A stretch of 64,000 nt of DNA, from assembly GCA_030180135.1 (NCBI GenBank), contig CM058230.1, positions 27,798,067-27,862,066 on the forward strand, read 5' to 3'. Source of the DNA: Orychophragmus violaceus (taxonomy: Eukaryota; Streptophyta; Magnoliopsida; Brassicales; Brassicaceae). Shown in pieces: positions 32,729 to 44,962 of the stretch (position 1 is its first letter; each line of letters opens with the position of its first letter). The translations under genes and the position numbers were made by a program. The notes below the pieces were generated by a model that had not been told where the DNA came from, did not search any database, and saw nothing but the letters and a program-made list of their open reading frames with translations.

Positions 32729-33300
32729 CAAAGCCCATATCAATGAGTTCTTTGTTTGCTTGGTCTAGTGTTTGAATGATCTCCATATTTTGCATATCTG
32801 TTTTTAAGAAGGAAGCAATGAAAACCAAACATTTTTTTAACCCATCTACCACTCTTATTATCATGCAATACGGAAAAAACCCAACAAAATTAGACAAACC
32901 TTCTGCAAACTTGAAGATTGGTTCCAACACTGCATATGGGATGTTGAAGTTGAGATGCGGTATAATTGTCTCCGCTCCATGTCTTGTATTGCTTCAAATA
33001 CCCAAAAGAAAGAAAACAAATAGTGAAATTTACTTTAAATGGTATTAATATTTAGATTATTTACTATCTTAGTATCCATTACACTAGTTTTACTAAGTTA
33101 GTATTTAGAATTAGTGAAATAACTAAATTACCCAAGATAATATACTTACTTATTTATTTTAACTTTACAAATTATTTAAAAAACATAAAATAAACAAATA
33201 ACAAAATTATATTTAAACTAATATCTATTTTAAAGAAAATGTAATTTTTTTCTTTACCGATATAATCTAGGTAAGTTCACATTTACTCTTAACCCATCTC
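32729..33300. other. Target DNA of element A, then AT-rich spacer
   Basis: Joining 17570-17606 with 32729 onward restores a minus-strand frame across the insertion point, so element A may have landed in a coding remnant (32730-32930 minus). I do not recognise the family. 33000-33300 is AT-rich without features. Confidence 0.3.
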
Positions 33301-33901
33301 TCCCCTTTTCGACGTCGTCTCTCCAAGCCCTAGCTCGCCGTTGCTCGCCATCGTCACCTTCCTCTATCGCCGTCATCGCCTTGCCGCCTCCGCCTATCTG
33401 TTTCCGTCACCGTCGACTCCTTGTTCTGTCGTCGTCGTCACCTTCCTTTGTCGTTGTCTTCTCCGAATCGACAGGTTTCTCTCGCACTCTTTCTATCGTA
33501 CTCTGTTTTCGCAAATTTTTGTATCCGTTTTCTCTTATTTCTCATGATTTTACTTCCGACTATCTATGTTCTCTTGTTCGATTGTGTACTCTCTTCGATT
33601 GTGTCTTCTTGTTTCATTTTACTTCTCTGCTTCGGATTAACTGTGTTATATCGTGTTAATTCGGTTGTTCTTTGAATTTAGGATTATTGAAATTTAGTAC
33701 TCTTGTTGTTTTGATTGTAGATTTTTTTGTCTCTCTTTTATTTGATTGTGTTGCAACTTGTTCGATTTGACGTGTCTCGTTCTGATTGTCTCGCCTTTAG
33801 CTTCTTTATTTGGGTGTGTTCTTCGTAGCTTAATTTCATATCTGTCTTCTCTGCAGATTGTAGTATTGTTACTGATTTCTTTCAATATTGTTTGTGTAGA
33901 C

Positions 33902-35109
33902 ATGGAGGACGCAAATCAGAAAAAATATCCGCAGCGTTTGTTTCAAGACGGTAATTATCCTACTCTGCCGCGAAGTCTGAATCACGGTAGTAGTTTAGAG
34001 CAGTTGCGAGTAGCGAGAAAACTACTTGGTGAAGATGCATGGAAGGATATGATGGAGTCTAAACTTGGGTGTATTGCTAAGCTAGCTGAAAACAAATTCA
34101 TTTTTTGTGGGAGGACGCTTTTCTACTATTTTACACGGCAATTAGAGACTAAGAAGCAGATGGAAATGTGGTGTTTGATTGGCGATAATCCTCTGAGGTT
34201 TTCACTCTACGAATTTTCTAAGGTAACCGGTCTTAACTATGATCCATATGGTGCTGATGTTGAAGCTAATGTTGATCACATGGAGTTATGGGCTAAAATG
34301 GATTTGGCTGTTGGCGATGGACCACATTGGCTCTTGTTGAAAATATGCGGCGGCTGGACGCCAACTGAGAGAATGAGTGTTGGTTTCTTATGCCTCCTCC
34401 ATGTTGGAGTTTTTGGATTTCAAAGAGGTTGTAGGATTGAGTTGAAACTCAAAAACGGCCTTAGATAAAAAAGATTTTTAATAGTTTCCAGTGGGGACGA
34501 CTTGCATTTGAGGTTCTGATCAAATCCATCAAAGAAACAAATCTTTTTGCATCCTCGGTTACACTAAATGGATTCGTTCACGCGGTGAATGTATGGTCTC
34601 TTGAGTCATATCCGAAGTTGGGAGAAATGCATGGTGGTAGAAAGATTGATGATGAGCCTCCTATACTTCGTTGGGGTGGATCACGCGCTCATTACGATGT
34701 TGATGATGTGATTTTGGTAGCTAAAAGTGAGAACTATGAGGTACGTCTTGATTTCTAACGTGTCATTAGATGTCTGAACTTTGTTCAAATTTGGTGTTTA
34801 TATGCTAGGGATTTGTTTATCGATTGCGGATTTTTCTTCTGTTCTACGCGGATTTAATAACCGTGTTACAAATTTATCTATATGTTGTGGATTAATTGTC
34901 TAGAAGCTTATTTCTGAGTTGTTTGTAGATTAGTAAGCTTGAGTTATTCTAACCTCAATCTGCATGTCTAGGTTCGCAATATGGTAATGAAACCGTTGGA
35001 AGAGATTTATCCCGAGTGGCATCTGAAGTTGATGACGAAAGAGTGGATACAAAAACCTGCAATACATAGCTGCGGATTTAATTTCGCAGGGAATGTGGCA
35101 TTTTCATAA
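33902..35109 (+). pseudogene. DUF1985-domain gene with frameshift
   Basis: The ATG at 33902 (M-E-D-A-N-Q-K-K-Y) follows a pyrimidine-rich leader that may contain an intron (donor near 33473, acceptor near 33900). The product carries the DUF1985 hallmarks: F-C-G-R-T-L-F-Y-Y at about residue 70, then C-L-I-G-D-N-P-L-R-F-S-L-Y-E-F and K-V-T-G-L-N-Y-D. A stop at 34466 lies beside a run of six A; one frame over the domain continues (F-Q-W-G-R-L-A-F-E-V-L), so this is a small indel. GTACGT at 34741 and TAG before 34972 bound an intron with phase 0 on both sides, and the last exon ends at 35109. DUF1985 proteins are plant-specific, of unknown function, often joined to Ulp1-like peptidases and sometimes carried by Mutator-like elements; no peptidase part is seen here. 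Confidence 0.8.
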
Positions 35110-35248
35110 ATAATTTATTATTTTTGCTGACATAGAAAAAATTTATTGGCATTTCTGTAATAATTTTTTTTTTCCAAATGATGATAGGGGTAATTTAAAC
35201 AATAAAATATTTAAAAAGTCAAAAAATTAATACTTCTTTAATAATAAC

Positions 35249-35720
35249 CAGTGTTTTTAAAACCGGACCGACCCGGCGGTCGGATCGGGTTGAACCGCGA
35301 ACCAGAAGCATACCCGAGTTGTGTTGATTATAAAACCCAAAAGTAGTTGAACCGGTTAAAAAACCAGATTGGACCGTCAAAAAACCGGAAACCGGTGACC
35401 CATTGAACCGTATCAAACCGGGTTTTATAAAAAAATATTGTTTTATATTTTGTTATCCATTCAAAGTGTTTCAGAATGTCTTTTAAATATTTCCAAACGT
35501 TATTATTTAACATTTAAACTTTTGAAGTATTTTTAATAATTATTACACAGGTTTCAAAAAATATGATTATTGAAGTGTCTTATTTGATAGTTTGAAATAT
35601 ATATATTATTTTAAAATTATCACAAATCTGATCGAACCCGGTCGAATCCGGTCGGACCATATTAACCCATGACCCAAAAGCTTTACCGGTTCAGTCGCCG
35701 GTCCGGTTTTAAAAACATTG
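35249..35720. mobile_element. hAT-type MITE with 8-bp target duplication
   Basis: The 472-bp element starts CAGTGTTTTTAAAACCGGAC and ends with the inverted form (GTCCGGTTTTAAAAACATTG), flanked by perfect ATAATAAC repeats (35241-35248 and 35721-35728). CAGTG-type ends and an 8-bp duplication are hAT signatures. The inside is rich in AACCGG/CCGGTT motifs near both ends and has no coding capacity. Confidence 0.9.
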
Positions 35721-35728
35721 ATAATAAC

Positions 35729-37012
35729 CATATAAATAATTCTCCCAAAAAAATATGACATTTTTATTTTTTGAAACTAGAAGTGACTATTTCGTAGGCA
35801 AGCACATTGTAGCTATAATAAAAATTATGCTACAAGCAAAGCAATGAACAATCAACTACAATTCCTTATTTTAGAAGACTTCAATGCTCTACCAGCTTTG
35901 TCTGATCTAATCTAATGACTCATATCATATTTAGATTTAAGAGATCTATGGTACTGAGTGGTGACAGTGGGACAGCTTCCCGCATGGTGTGTTCGGAGCC
36001 AATGTCTCCATTCAACACACAAGTTGGTCAACAGTGTTTAAAAAAAAAAAAAAAAAAGTTAAAAAGTGGGACAAACAAGCAAAACGCACATGGCGTCCAG
36101 AAATCCCAATTTACCTGTGGTCCACTGCAACTGCTACTAGTTGACTTAAATTTAAATTAAATTTTTTTATTTTTATTGTTTATTATATCACTTCTGTATA
36201 TATATATATATATATATATGTTATGAAGGGTAAGTCACATACATCAGTTCGACCCAAAAAAAGAGAGGTAAGTCACATACATCTCTGCTAGTATTTCTTT
36301 CTCTTTCTCTTTTGTTCATGAGGGCTCATAATTTTTTCCCGTTTGGTTCTATCATTTTTTTTGTAGATTTCTTCCATCCAACCATATTAAAAAGGTAAGT
36401 ATTTATGTTTTATGTTTTATGTTTATGTTTATGTTTACATAGAAACTAAAATTTATCATAGTAATAATTTATGTTTTATGTTTAATTACACAATTATAAT
36501 GGTATAATTTTTTTATCAGTTTCTATAAAAACTAAAGCTCTACTAAATAATGTGTACATCTTTATATTACAAAATATATATTACTTATTACTAAGGAAGA
36601 TATAGCAAATTTTTTAAATTTTTTAAAATTTAGCTAACTAAAATATATATATTTATATAATATATATGTATATGCATTTAATAATATAAATTTTTGAAAA
36701 TGAAAATAATATATATGCATTACATATATTTATATAGTAATTTTTTAAATTGTTAACATTTAGATAATATATATTTATATGCATTAAGTGACATATTTTC
36801 AAAATAAAATAATGCTAAAAATCATATTAAACTATTATAATTTATACCTTTCTAAGAAAAAGTATTATAATTTATATGGTATATTACAAGATTAACATGT
36901 ATATATTTTTTAAAAATATATATACATAATGAATATTTGGAATGATCAAATATGTGTTTAACATTTTGTTTTTGTATTTAATATTACTAATATTTATGTT
37001 AATAAACGCAGA
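35729..37012. other. AT-rich spacer upstream of the Harbinger genes
   Basis: No gene seen. It includes a 17-bp A run near 36041, an AT microsatellite near 36200-36220 and TTTATGT repeats near 36395-36440. The left terminal inverted repeat of the Harbinger element should lie here but I could not identify it. Confidence 0.4.
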
Positions 37013-38938
37013 ATGTCTTCTAATCGTCGAGCAAGCACAAATTCGTCTGGACAATGAGGCCGAAATGCTTCTAATGAAACTAGAACAAGGGTATTTTTCT
37101 TAAACAAAATAAATATTTTAATAATTTTAGTTAGCTAAATAACAATTATAATTTTTAAAATTTGTAGAACACAGAGAGATTCAAATGGACATACGAACAA
37201 GAAAAAACACTGATTGAGTTGTTTGATCATGCAATTTCCATGAATAATTATACTCTTAAAGATCCTACAGCTCTTGGTAGAGAGTACATGGTTGAAAAAT
37301 TCAACCTCGCATTTAACATGAATATAACTTACGTGTTTTTCAAAAACAAACTTGATGAGTTCAAAAAGTCATACAAGATGTGGAAGTTTCTGATGAAATC
37401 CACCGGAATAACGGTTGATTCTGACACTTCCATGATTTATGCGTCTCCGGAGTGGTGGGATGTTCAAGAGTCGGTAATAACTCATAATCTTTATATTAAT
37501 AACTATTAATACACACATATTTCATAATTAAGATAATTATATTTGTGTGTGTTAATAGGGATGTAAAATAACAAAATCGTTCAACCGAGAAACATCAAAA
37601 TTTTGGGATGTGATGGAACGATGTTTTGCATTACACGATGTTTATTCGCAACCTCAACATTCTGCGCGACAAAGACGACAAGAGATAATGAACGACGGAC
37701 GAGCTGATGATGCCATGCACGGTTATTCAGACATCGACGGTAGTGATAACCTTGAATTTCATATTCCTAACACCCAAGAAAATGAAGAAGTGTACCGTGT
37801 CAACCTCGATCATGAGACACATACGTCAAATGAGTTCACCCATGATACATTCGAAATTCCTGTTGGAAGAGGTGACCAACGTGTGAGACGTGGCAGTAGT
37901 TCTCATTCTAGTGGCAGACGTGTGAGTAGTTCACATAGATCTGGTGGAAGTTCAGGAGTCAATGTTGGTAGTGGCCCAAGAGGAAGTCGTCGAAGACAAT
38001 CATTTGAGACAACAATTCAAGACACTATCACTGGTTTTAGAGATTTCCAACGACAAAGTTTTCAACAACTTCTTCCTGATGGTTTTGATCAAGACGATTA
38101 TGATGAATGGAAAAAATCAGAGGAATTGTTCCTTGAACTACAAGTTACAAAAAACACTAAATTTTACTGGGCATGCCTTAATACACTCAAAGAGAAGAAA
38201 TTTTGGCGTAAGTATTTTCTTGATATAGCTAGAGGAACCGACGAGGATAAACTACAACTGCTAGAAGCTATGACTGGTGTTTCGCGGAACAATGAAGATA
38301 TTCCAAAACAATTGGATTCAGGCCAATCATTTCAGAGTCAAAATTTTGGAGGACAATCATATGGGAGTTCATCTTCAGTGGGCAACAATTATGGTTCTTA
38401 CCAGTGGCCCACACCGCCAAATGCTCAACAATGGGGGACACCGCCAAATGCTCAACAATGGCCCGCACCGCCAAATGCTCAACTATGGGGGACACCGCCA
38501 AATGCTCAACAATGGCCCACACCGCCAAATGCTCAACAATGGGGGACACCACCAAATGCTCAACAATGGCCCGCACCGCCAAATGCTCAACATTGGGGAA
38601 CACCGCCAAATGTTCAACAATGGGGCGGACCGCCAAATGCTCCACAATGGCCCACACCGCCAAATGCCCAACAATGGGGGGCAACTTCAAATGCTCAACG
38701 TGGACACCATAGACCTAACGTTGGACATGGAACATCACCAAGAATGACTCCAACAAATGTTCAATATGGATTTTCTTTAGGAGATCAACATGAAGATTCA
38801 GATGGAGCAACAATAGCAACTTCACCTAATGCCCAACAAGACGGTGGACAAAATTTACAACAACCTAGACCAGGAGGTTTATTCAACATATGGGGAAACA
38901 CGCAAGAAAATCAAAATAATGCAGAAGACGAAGATTAG
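37013..38938 (+). pseudogene. PIF/Harbinger Myb-like DNA-binding protein gene
   Basis: Three exons join in phase 0: 37013-37090, 37168-37473 and 37559-38938, each with GT/AG borders. Exon 2 encodes a Myb/SANT-like domain (R-F-K-W-T-Y-E-Q-E-K-T-L then K-L-D-E-F-K-K-S-Y-K), the type that accompanies Harbinger transposase and brings it to the nucleus and transposon ends. Exon 3 has a serine/glycine/arginine-rich part, a D-Y-D-E-W-K-K domain and then 11 tandem 9-residue units of the form Q-W-P/G-x-P-P-N-A-Q (38402-38698). Codon 15 is TGA (37055-37057) where CGA is plausible, so the first exon is closed by one nonsense change; a later start would lose only the short N-terminus. Otherwise the frame is clean over about 587 codons. 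Confidence 0.8.
38402..38698 (+). repeat. Eleven tandem 27-bp units in the Myb-like gene
   Basis: Units encode Q-W-x-x-P-P-N-A-Q. W-P and W-G units mostly alternate, giving a 54-bp higher-order period, which points to expansion by unequal exchange of two-unit blocks. Confidence 0.9.
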
Positions 38939-39107
38939 TTTATTATGCTAATGTTTTATCATTTTATTTTGTTATAAAATATTTTTTTATCTATTTGTGT
39001 AATTTATGAATATTGATTAATGTAAAATAAAATCTTGCTGATGATAAATTCTTTTTCTGGTTATACAATTTCAGGCTTTTCGTATTTGCCAGTTGCGATC
39101 ACAAGGC

Positions 39108-40331
39108 ATGCACAATCTAAGCTACGAAGAGAGAATTGAATTGTGGAATTTGGAAAATGAGCAATTTGAAGAGTTAGTAATTCAACCAAGTATAAGTTAT
39201 TACGCTCAAAATTTCCAAAGAGCACCGGTTCAAACTGATAGAGGTTTGGGATGGATAAATATTTGGCGTCGACTACAACAAGATGATGCTGCTTGTCTTC
39301 AGTTACTACGAATGTCACTTCCTTGTTTCACATCATTGTGTCACATTCTACAAACAAATTACGGATTACAACCGACGTTAAATATAAGCATTGAAGAAAG
39401 TGTGGCTATGTTTCTACGGATATGTGGACACAATGAAGTTCAAAGAGATGTTGGTTTAAGGTTTGGACGAAACCAAGAGACGGTCTAGAGAAAGTTTAGT
39501 GAAGTTCTGATGGCGACTGAACTACTTGCATGTGACTATATTAGAACTCCATCAACACAAGAACTACAACGAATTCCTGAAAGACTTCTAGTAGACAGAG
39601 TAAATTATCCATATTTTAGCGGATGTGTTGGAGCTATGGATGGGACTCATGTTTGTGTCAAAGTAAAACCTGAGTTACAAGGAATGTATTGGAATCGACA
39701 TGATAATGCATCGTTGAACATCATGGCAATATGTGATTTCAATATGTTATTCACATATATTTGGAATGGTGCTCCAGGATCATGTCACGACACAGCTGTT
39801 CTTACCATGGCAAAAGAAAGTGATTCTGAGTTTCCTATGCCTCCTTTGGACAAGTATTACCTCGTCGATTCTGGCTATCCAAACAAACAAGGGTTTCTGG
39901 CTCCCTATAGATCATCACGTAATAGAGTTGTGAGGTATCATATGTCTCACTTCAATTCTGGTCCTCCTCCGAGAAATAAAGAAGAACTCTTCAATCGGCG
40001 TCATGCTTCTTTACGTTCTGTTATTGAGAGAACTTTTGGAATTTGGAAGAAGAAATGGAGGATTCTTTCTGATTTTCCAAGATACAATATTAACATACAA
40101 AAGAGAGTGATAATGACTACAATGGGATTACATAATTTTATCAAAATTTCAAATTTCTCGGATGCTGATTTCGCAGAAGTAATGATGGAGTCGAGAACAA
40201 ACAACACAGAATCGCTGCATGATTTAGGTGACACAGAAGCACCAGAAGTAACAGATACAATTGATGGAGAATATATGACACGAATAAGAGATAATATTGC
40301 AAATATGCTATGGGAAAATCTAAATAGTTGA
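39108..40331 (+). pseudogene. PIF/Harbinger transposase with one nonsense codon
   Basis: ATG 39108 (M-H-N-L-S-Y-E-E) is the first good start; a TTTCAG acceptor at about 39074 suggests an upstream exon. An N-terminal helix-turn-helix-like part is followed by the DDE nuclease: V-G-A-M-D-G-T-H (first Asp), then S-C-H-D-T-A-V-L and Y-Y-L-V-D-S-G-Y (second Asp), and R-S-V-I-E-R-T-F-G-I-W-K (Glu). The C-terminus reads L-H-N-F-I-K-I-S. A TAG at 39486-39488 lies where family members have Trp (V-W-R-K-F), so one G-to-A change stops the protein after 126 codons; no other break is seen. Together with the neighbouring Myb-like gene this is the standard two-gene Harbinger set, in the same orientation. Confidence 0.9.
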
Positions 40332-40725
40332 TAAAATTTATTGTATGTGTTGTATTATAATTATTTATTGTATTAAATTTAAAAATTCTTATCATAAAAA
40401 TAATTTGTTATATATATAAATTAAATTTTAAATTCAAATAATTATATTATTTTGTGATTATAATTTATTTAACTTTGTAAAAATATTTATTTATAAATTG
40501 TGTTCCGCACTGCTTATAATTTTTCACCATTCAAACATTTTTTTCCCGTACCGCATGTTATTTTTGTTACCATTCATATTTTATCCCGCACCGCTTATTT
40601 TTCTTTAACCGCTCTTGTTCCGCAATATGCGTTTTTTCTATAATACCGCAGTTTAACTAATCTGCACCGCTCAATCCGCTCAACCCGCACCGCTCAATCC
40701 GCTGTTACAATTCGGAGCCTATAAA
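40332..40725. mobile_element. Right subterminal region of the Harbinger element
   Basis: After 180 bp of AT-rich DNA, many CCGC/CCGCTCAATCCGCT motifs are repeated from 40505 to 40715, the style of Harbinger subterminal repeats that bind the Myb-like partner. The outer limit near 40722 is an estimate; I found no matching left end or TAA/TTA duplication. Confidence 0.5.
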
Positions 40726-41138
40726 TCAATTTGTGAATAATTTTCTATTACCTGATAACAAGTCCAATCATAGGGCCACTTGAATTGACAACAGCACCAC
40801 CACTATAATATAATAGAGTAATTGACTTTTTCGTTTATAATAGTGATATTATTAGTGAAATTTTAGGTGATATGGAACTTGGAGAAGTAACGGAAATCAA
40901 AATGTTTAGAAGTTTGAAAACAGTTTAGAAAGTAAAAAAATATGATTATGAAACATAAAATGTTTTGGAGAAACGTGACATGATTTTGGAGATATATATA
41001 AATTAAATACGTCTTTAATTTATATTAATTAGTATGTGTATATTAAATTTGTGAAATAATAAATAAAACAGAATATTTTTAGTAAAAATCAATTTTTATT
41101 AAAAATAATGATATGGCATTTGAAATATTAGATGACTA

Positions 41139-41183
<45 letters not shown>

Positions 41184-41700
41184 GATGTGTCATTCATGTT
41201 ATTGTTGGTCAACCGATCAAAATAGAAATTAGTCAGTCGTTTTGTGATTTTATATATAAAAGTAACAAAATAACGAATTAAAGAATGAGCTAAACTAGAT
41301 TTCGAGAGCTCGTGTTAATTTGTTGAGGTATGAAAATAACCATTTTCCACTCCAGGACTTCAAACGTGGTTTAGTAGCTTAAAAAGGCCAAATGGCTTAA
41401 CTTCATGCTCCCTTCCACCTTATAAGATTGTTTTTGCCTTCACTCAACAAATTGGGTGATCATCTCAACTACCTATATTTTCATTCGGAAAATCTAAAAT
41501 GACCCCGTTCTAATTTAATTTTTTTTTAACAATATTTTAAATCTGAAATTGAGGTAAATGATCCTAACACCTAGTGTATATCTCGAAATTATGATTCATA
41601 TCTAGGCCAAATCCCACCTACACTCAACCGATGCAATCTTTACGAGTCTGACCCAAGGATTATAAATTTAAGAAAATCGGGAGAAAAATTAGAGGAAAAA
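40726..41700. other. AT-rich spacer with (AT)n run
   Basis: An AT dinucleotide run covers about 41138-41180. No gene or element end is supported. The last 200 bp may be the promoter of the DUF1985 pseudogene that follows. Confidence 0.4.
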
Positions 41701-43862
41701 AAATCGAAAAATCGGATAAAAGCCTAATCTCCATTTGAGATCGTTCCCTTACCCCAAACGGTTCTTCCTCTCGTAAAACAATCCTTAGTACTACTCGGAG
41801 AATGGTGTCCCACAAGGCGGTCGACGTCGGTGGCGAGAAAGACGGCAAGATCAAACCCTAAAGTCAAAGGAAAAAATCCGAAGAAGGAGGTGAAGAATCC
41901 GAAGCCGAAGTTAAGGAAAGAGTCGTCGACGCCTCTTTCTAAAGAATAGAATGCATCGAAGAAGGCTAAGATGACTGTTGTAGAAGAAGAAGAAGTTGAG
42001 CTCCCGTCGGGGACTTCATCGACGATTCCGAATATTGTTCCTGAGGGTGGAGGTAATAACCCAGAAGCAGAGTGGCCCAACAAATCCGGAACCGGGGAAG
42101 AAGAGGAAGTGGAGGAGGAGGAGGAGGAGGAGGAGGATGAGGATGAGAAGTCCGATGAAGAACAAGAAGAGGAGGATGAGAAGGAGGATAAGTCCGATCA
42201 AGAACAAGAAGAGGAGGATGAGAAGGAGCCAAGGGATTTCTCTGAGGACGACTAGGAGTCGGATCCGATGAAGAGCCAGGGGAAGGAGAAGCCTTTGATA
42301 AGGATAAGGATGATACAAGACCGATGCTGTTGAATCCGAGGTTGTTGAATCCTCAGCCGAGGAAAGTGGAGAAGAAAGCTTGCAAGAAACAATTGTAGAT
42401 GGAAGAGATGAAGGAGACACAATCGAGGAGGAGGAAACCGTCTCGAAAACCGGGAGCGACGAGCATCCAATGGTAAGTAGAGAAAACTATGTTGAATTTA
42501 TTCGTAAAACTGGTTAAACTTTGTAAAACCATGTTGACTTTATTCGTAAAATTGTAAAACTTGGAAAAAGTATGCTGAGTTTATTTGTAAAACTGGTACA
42601 ACTTGGTAAAAGTATGTTGAATTGATAATAATATTGGAAAACTCGGTTGATATATGATGTATTGATAAGTAATACTGGTTAAACTAAGAAAATAATGTGA
42701 TTTTATTGGTAATACTGGCATAAATTTGTAAAGTTGTATGTTATTGCAAGATTTCTTGGTAGAACCGACAGCTTTACGACCTCTGAGAATGTACTTTCCG
42801 CCTACGGAGTATAGTAAGAATGTCAAGCTATCGATGAGGTGTTACGTCGAGGACATTTTGAATACGTTTAAAAAAATTAAGCTCGCTAAGAAGGAGATGT
42901 ACTGGTTTGAAAATCATCCACAATTCTGGCACTCTTTCACATACCAAGGGACGACAATCGCAAGGTTCAACCCACGTGGATGCTCCATCTTCGTACGGCA
43001 GAAAACCAAAATAAAAAGGAATCTTGGTTTGTCGTGAATGGTGTTCCCATCCGATATGGTTTAAGAGAGCACACGTTTATTTCAGGACTCAACTGCCAGA
43101 ACTATTAACTGAATTGGCGGCAACTAGGCAGTATGGACTTCGTGAACAAGCATTTTGAAGGGCGTATAAGACTGCAAGAAGTGAAAGTTAAGCTAGAGGA
43201 AATGACACCTGACAGTAATTGTGATACCCCGATCTCGGAAATTGATAAAAATATTATTATAAAATGTAATGGTATTTTATTATTAATAAAATGAATTATC
43301 TTGCTAAGATATTCATTTGAGCTATTTTTGGAAATTCTTGAGAATTTTCAGAAATAACCGGTTTTTCTGAGAAACTGATAAAATGTTCGGGCGAATTGGA
43401 AAACCCTTTAGAAGCCACTAAAAATCATGAAAGTTTAACTACAACTCCATTATTATATGTTGGAGCTATGGCTAAAAGTATTTGGCAGGAATTTATCCCT
43501 AGATTAAGTTATTATTTTTAGACCATTAAGGGCTAATTAGTGACTAAAATTCAAAATAAATTCTTTGGAGCTTGGGCTTGAGCCAGGGTATTTAGGGATG
43601 ATTACTAAGATTATATTGGACCTTAATCCATCTCAGTATGAAGAATGAGCCACGAAATTTAGCCCAAGAATTTTAGAAGTTTCTTAGGTGCATGAATCTA
43701 AAGGATGTGTTGTCATCAATCCAAGGGCTGCATGGAGGAGGCTACAAGTGGAGGGTGGTTGATCAAATGCATTGTTTTTGGATGGATTTTTGTGGAGAGG
43801 TCGTGGCTTAAGATGGAGAGGAAGAGGAGACAAGTGGAAGGTGGAGATGTCACCACTTTGGC

Positions 43863-43870
43863 TATAAAAG
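43863..43870 (+). promoter_or_regulatory. Probable TATA box of the solo LTR
   Basis: TATAAAAG in a CCACTTTGGC context, followed 35-55 bp later by a CAAAAACACC-type start region and a long purine-rich leader (43920-44125). This fits an LTR promoter reading rightwards. Confidence 0.5.
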
Positions 43871-43919
43871 GAAGCCTCCACCCCCTCACTTTTCTTCACA
43901 CCAAAAACACCTCTCAACA

Positions 43920-44125
43920 AGAGTGGTAAAGAAGAGAGGGAGAAGGGAAGAAGGAGAAGAAGAAGAAGGCGGCAAGAAGAAGGAGGAGGAGGAGGAGCCG
44001 AGAGGAGGAGGAGGAGGAGGAGCCAAGAGGAGGAGAAGCCGGAGGGAAGAAGAAGGAGGAGCCGGAGGGAGAGAGAGGGCGGAGAAAGAGAGAGAGAGGA
44101 GAGAGAGTGATAGTAGTGAAGAGTT
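43920..44125 (+). repeat. Purine-only tract in the solo LTR leader
   Basis: About 200 bp of almost pure G/A (GAAGAAG, GGAGGAGG, GAGAGAGA). Frames through it are low-complexity and not taken as genes. Position after the TATA box suggests an untranslated leader. Confidence 0.7.
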
Positions 44126-44962
44126 CGGTTAGTGACAGAGGAGCGGAGAAATATTTCCAAAACGGAGATTTTCCACGTTCATCCCAAGTACCGACCTTCT
44201 CTTTCGTTCTAGGCGGTTTAAAGGAAGGTCTGGAGGTTCGGGGTCAACCACGACAAAGTATCGGTGAGTTGGGGTTAATTGTTTGATTAATATATTGTTA
44301 CTCCGCAGGTTACCGACATTAAGTTATAATCCGGCGTAAGGATTGTAATTAGTGTCGGTTTGATTAGTATATAATAATAATTGTTAGCGTTGATATGATG
44401 ACTATGCTTGGTTGATTGTTAAGTGAGATTGTTATTAAATTATAGTAATAATGCGGTTGATATTACTATATAGTATGCTATTGATTGATAATCAAATAAA
44501 GAACGAATGATTAAAATATGGAAAAACTACTAAGTAACGTAATAGTAATGTGATGAATGAATCATGAATGATTGCTTGATGAGATGTTATGTGATTAATT
44601 GTTGTGATTATTGTGATGTGGTATGTTTGATAGTTTGTTTGATGTGTTAGTGACATGGAGAGATAGCAGGCATATCGACTTCCCTACCCGATGGATCTTC
44701 GGGAGCGTACCGGCCTATTCACGTACTCTCGGGTCGTGTTACAGGCATGTGTTAACCTACTGGGTGACGCCGGTAGGTGTGTGGTCCGGAGAATACGGGG
44801 TCATGTACTAGGGCCAGACTGCATGGAAGCTCTGACTATCTAGGGGTAGTCCGAGTCACCGCGTATCGATGGACGGAGAACGGTGTCATACTTGTTGCAC
44901 TCCGTGTATATGAGTAAGAGTCGTGGAATTACTACCGTGGCCTATCTGGTGACGGGGCGAGT

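Noticed and set aside
35992..36000. TTCGGAGCC as left terminus of the Harbinger element
   Set aside because: The same bases near 40704 lie in the same orientation, not inverted, and the match is only 9 bp.
38268..38747. Open frames on other frames and strand over the Myb-like gene repeats
   Set aside because: They are long only because the 27-bp tandem repeat lacks stops in several frames.
41971..42271. Separate small acidic protein gene
   Set aside because: It is the acidic exon of the DUF1985 pseudogene; splice donor and following exon are in place.
43923..44132. Glycine/glutamate/arginine-rich ORF in the solo LTR
   Set aside because: Almost pure purine sequence gives stop-free frames by composition; no gene signals.
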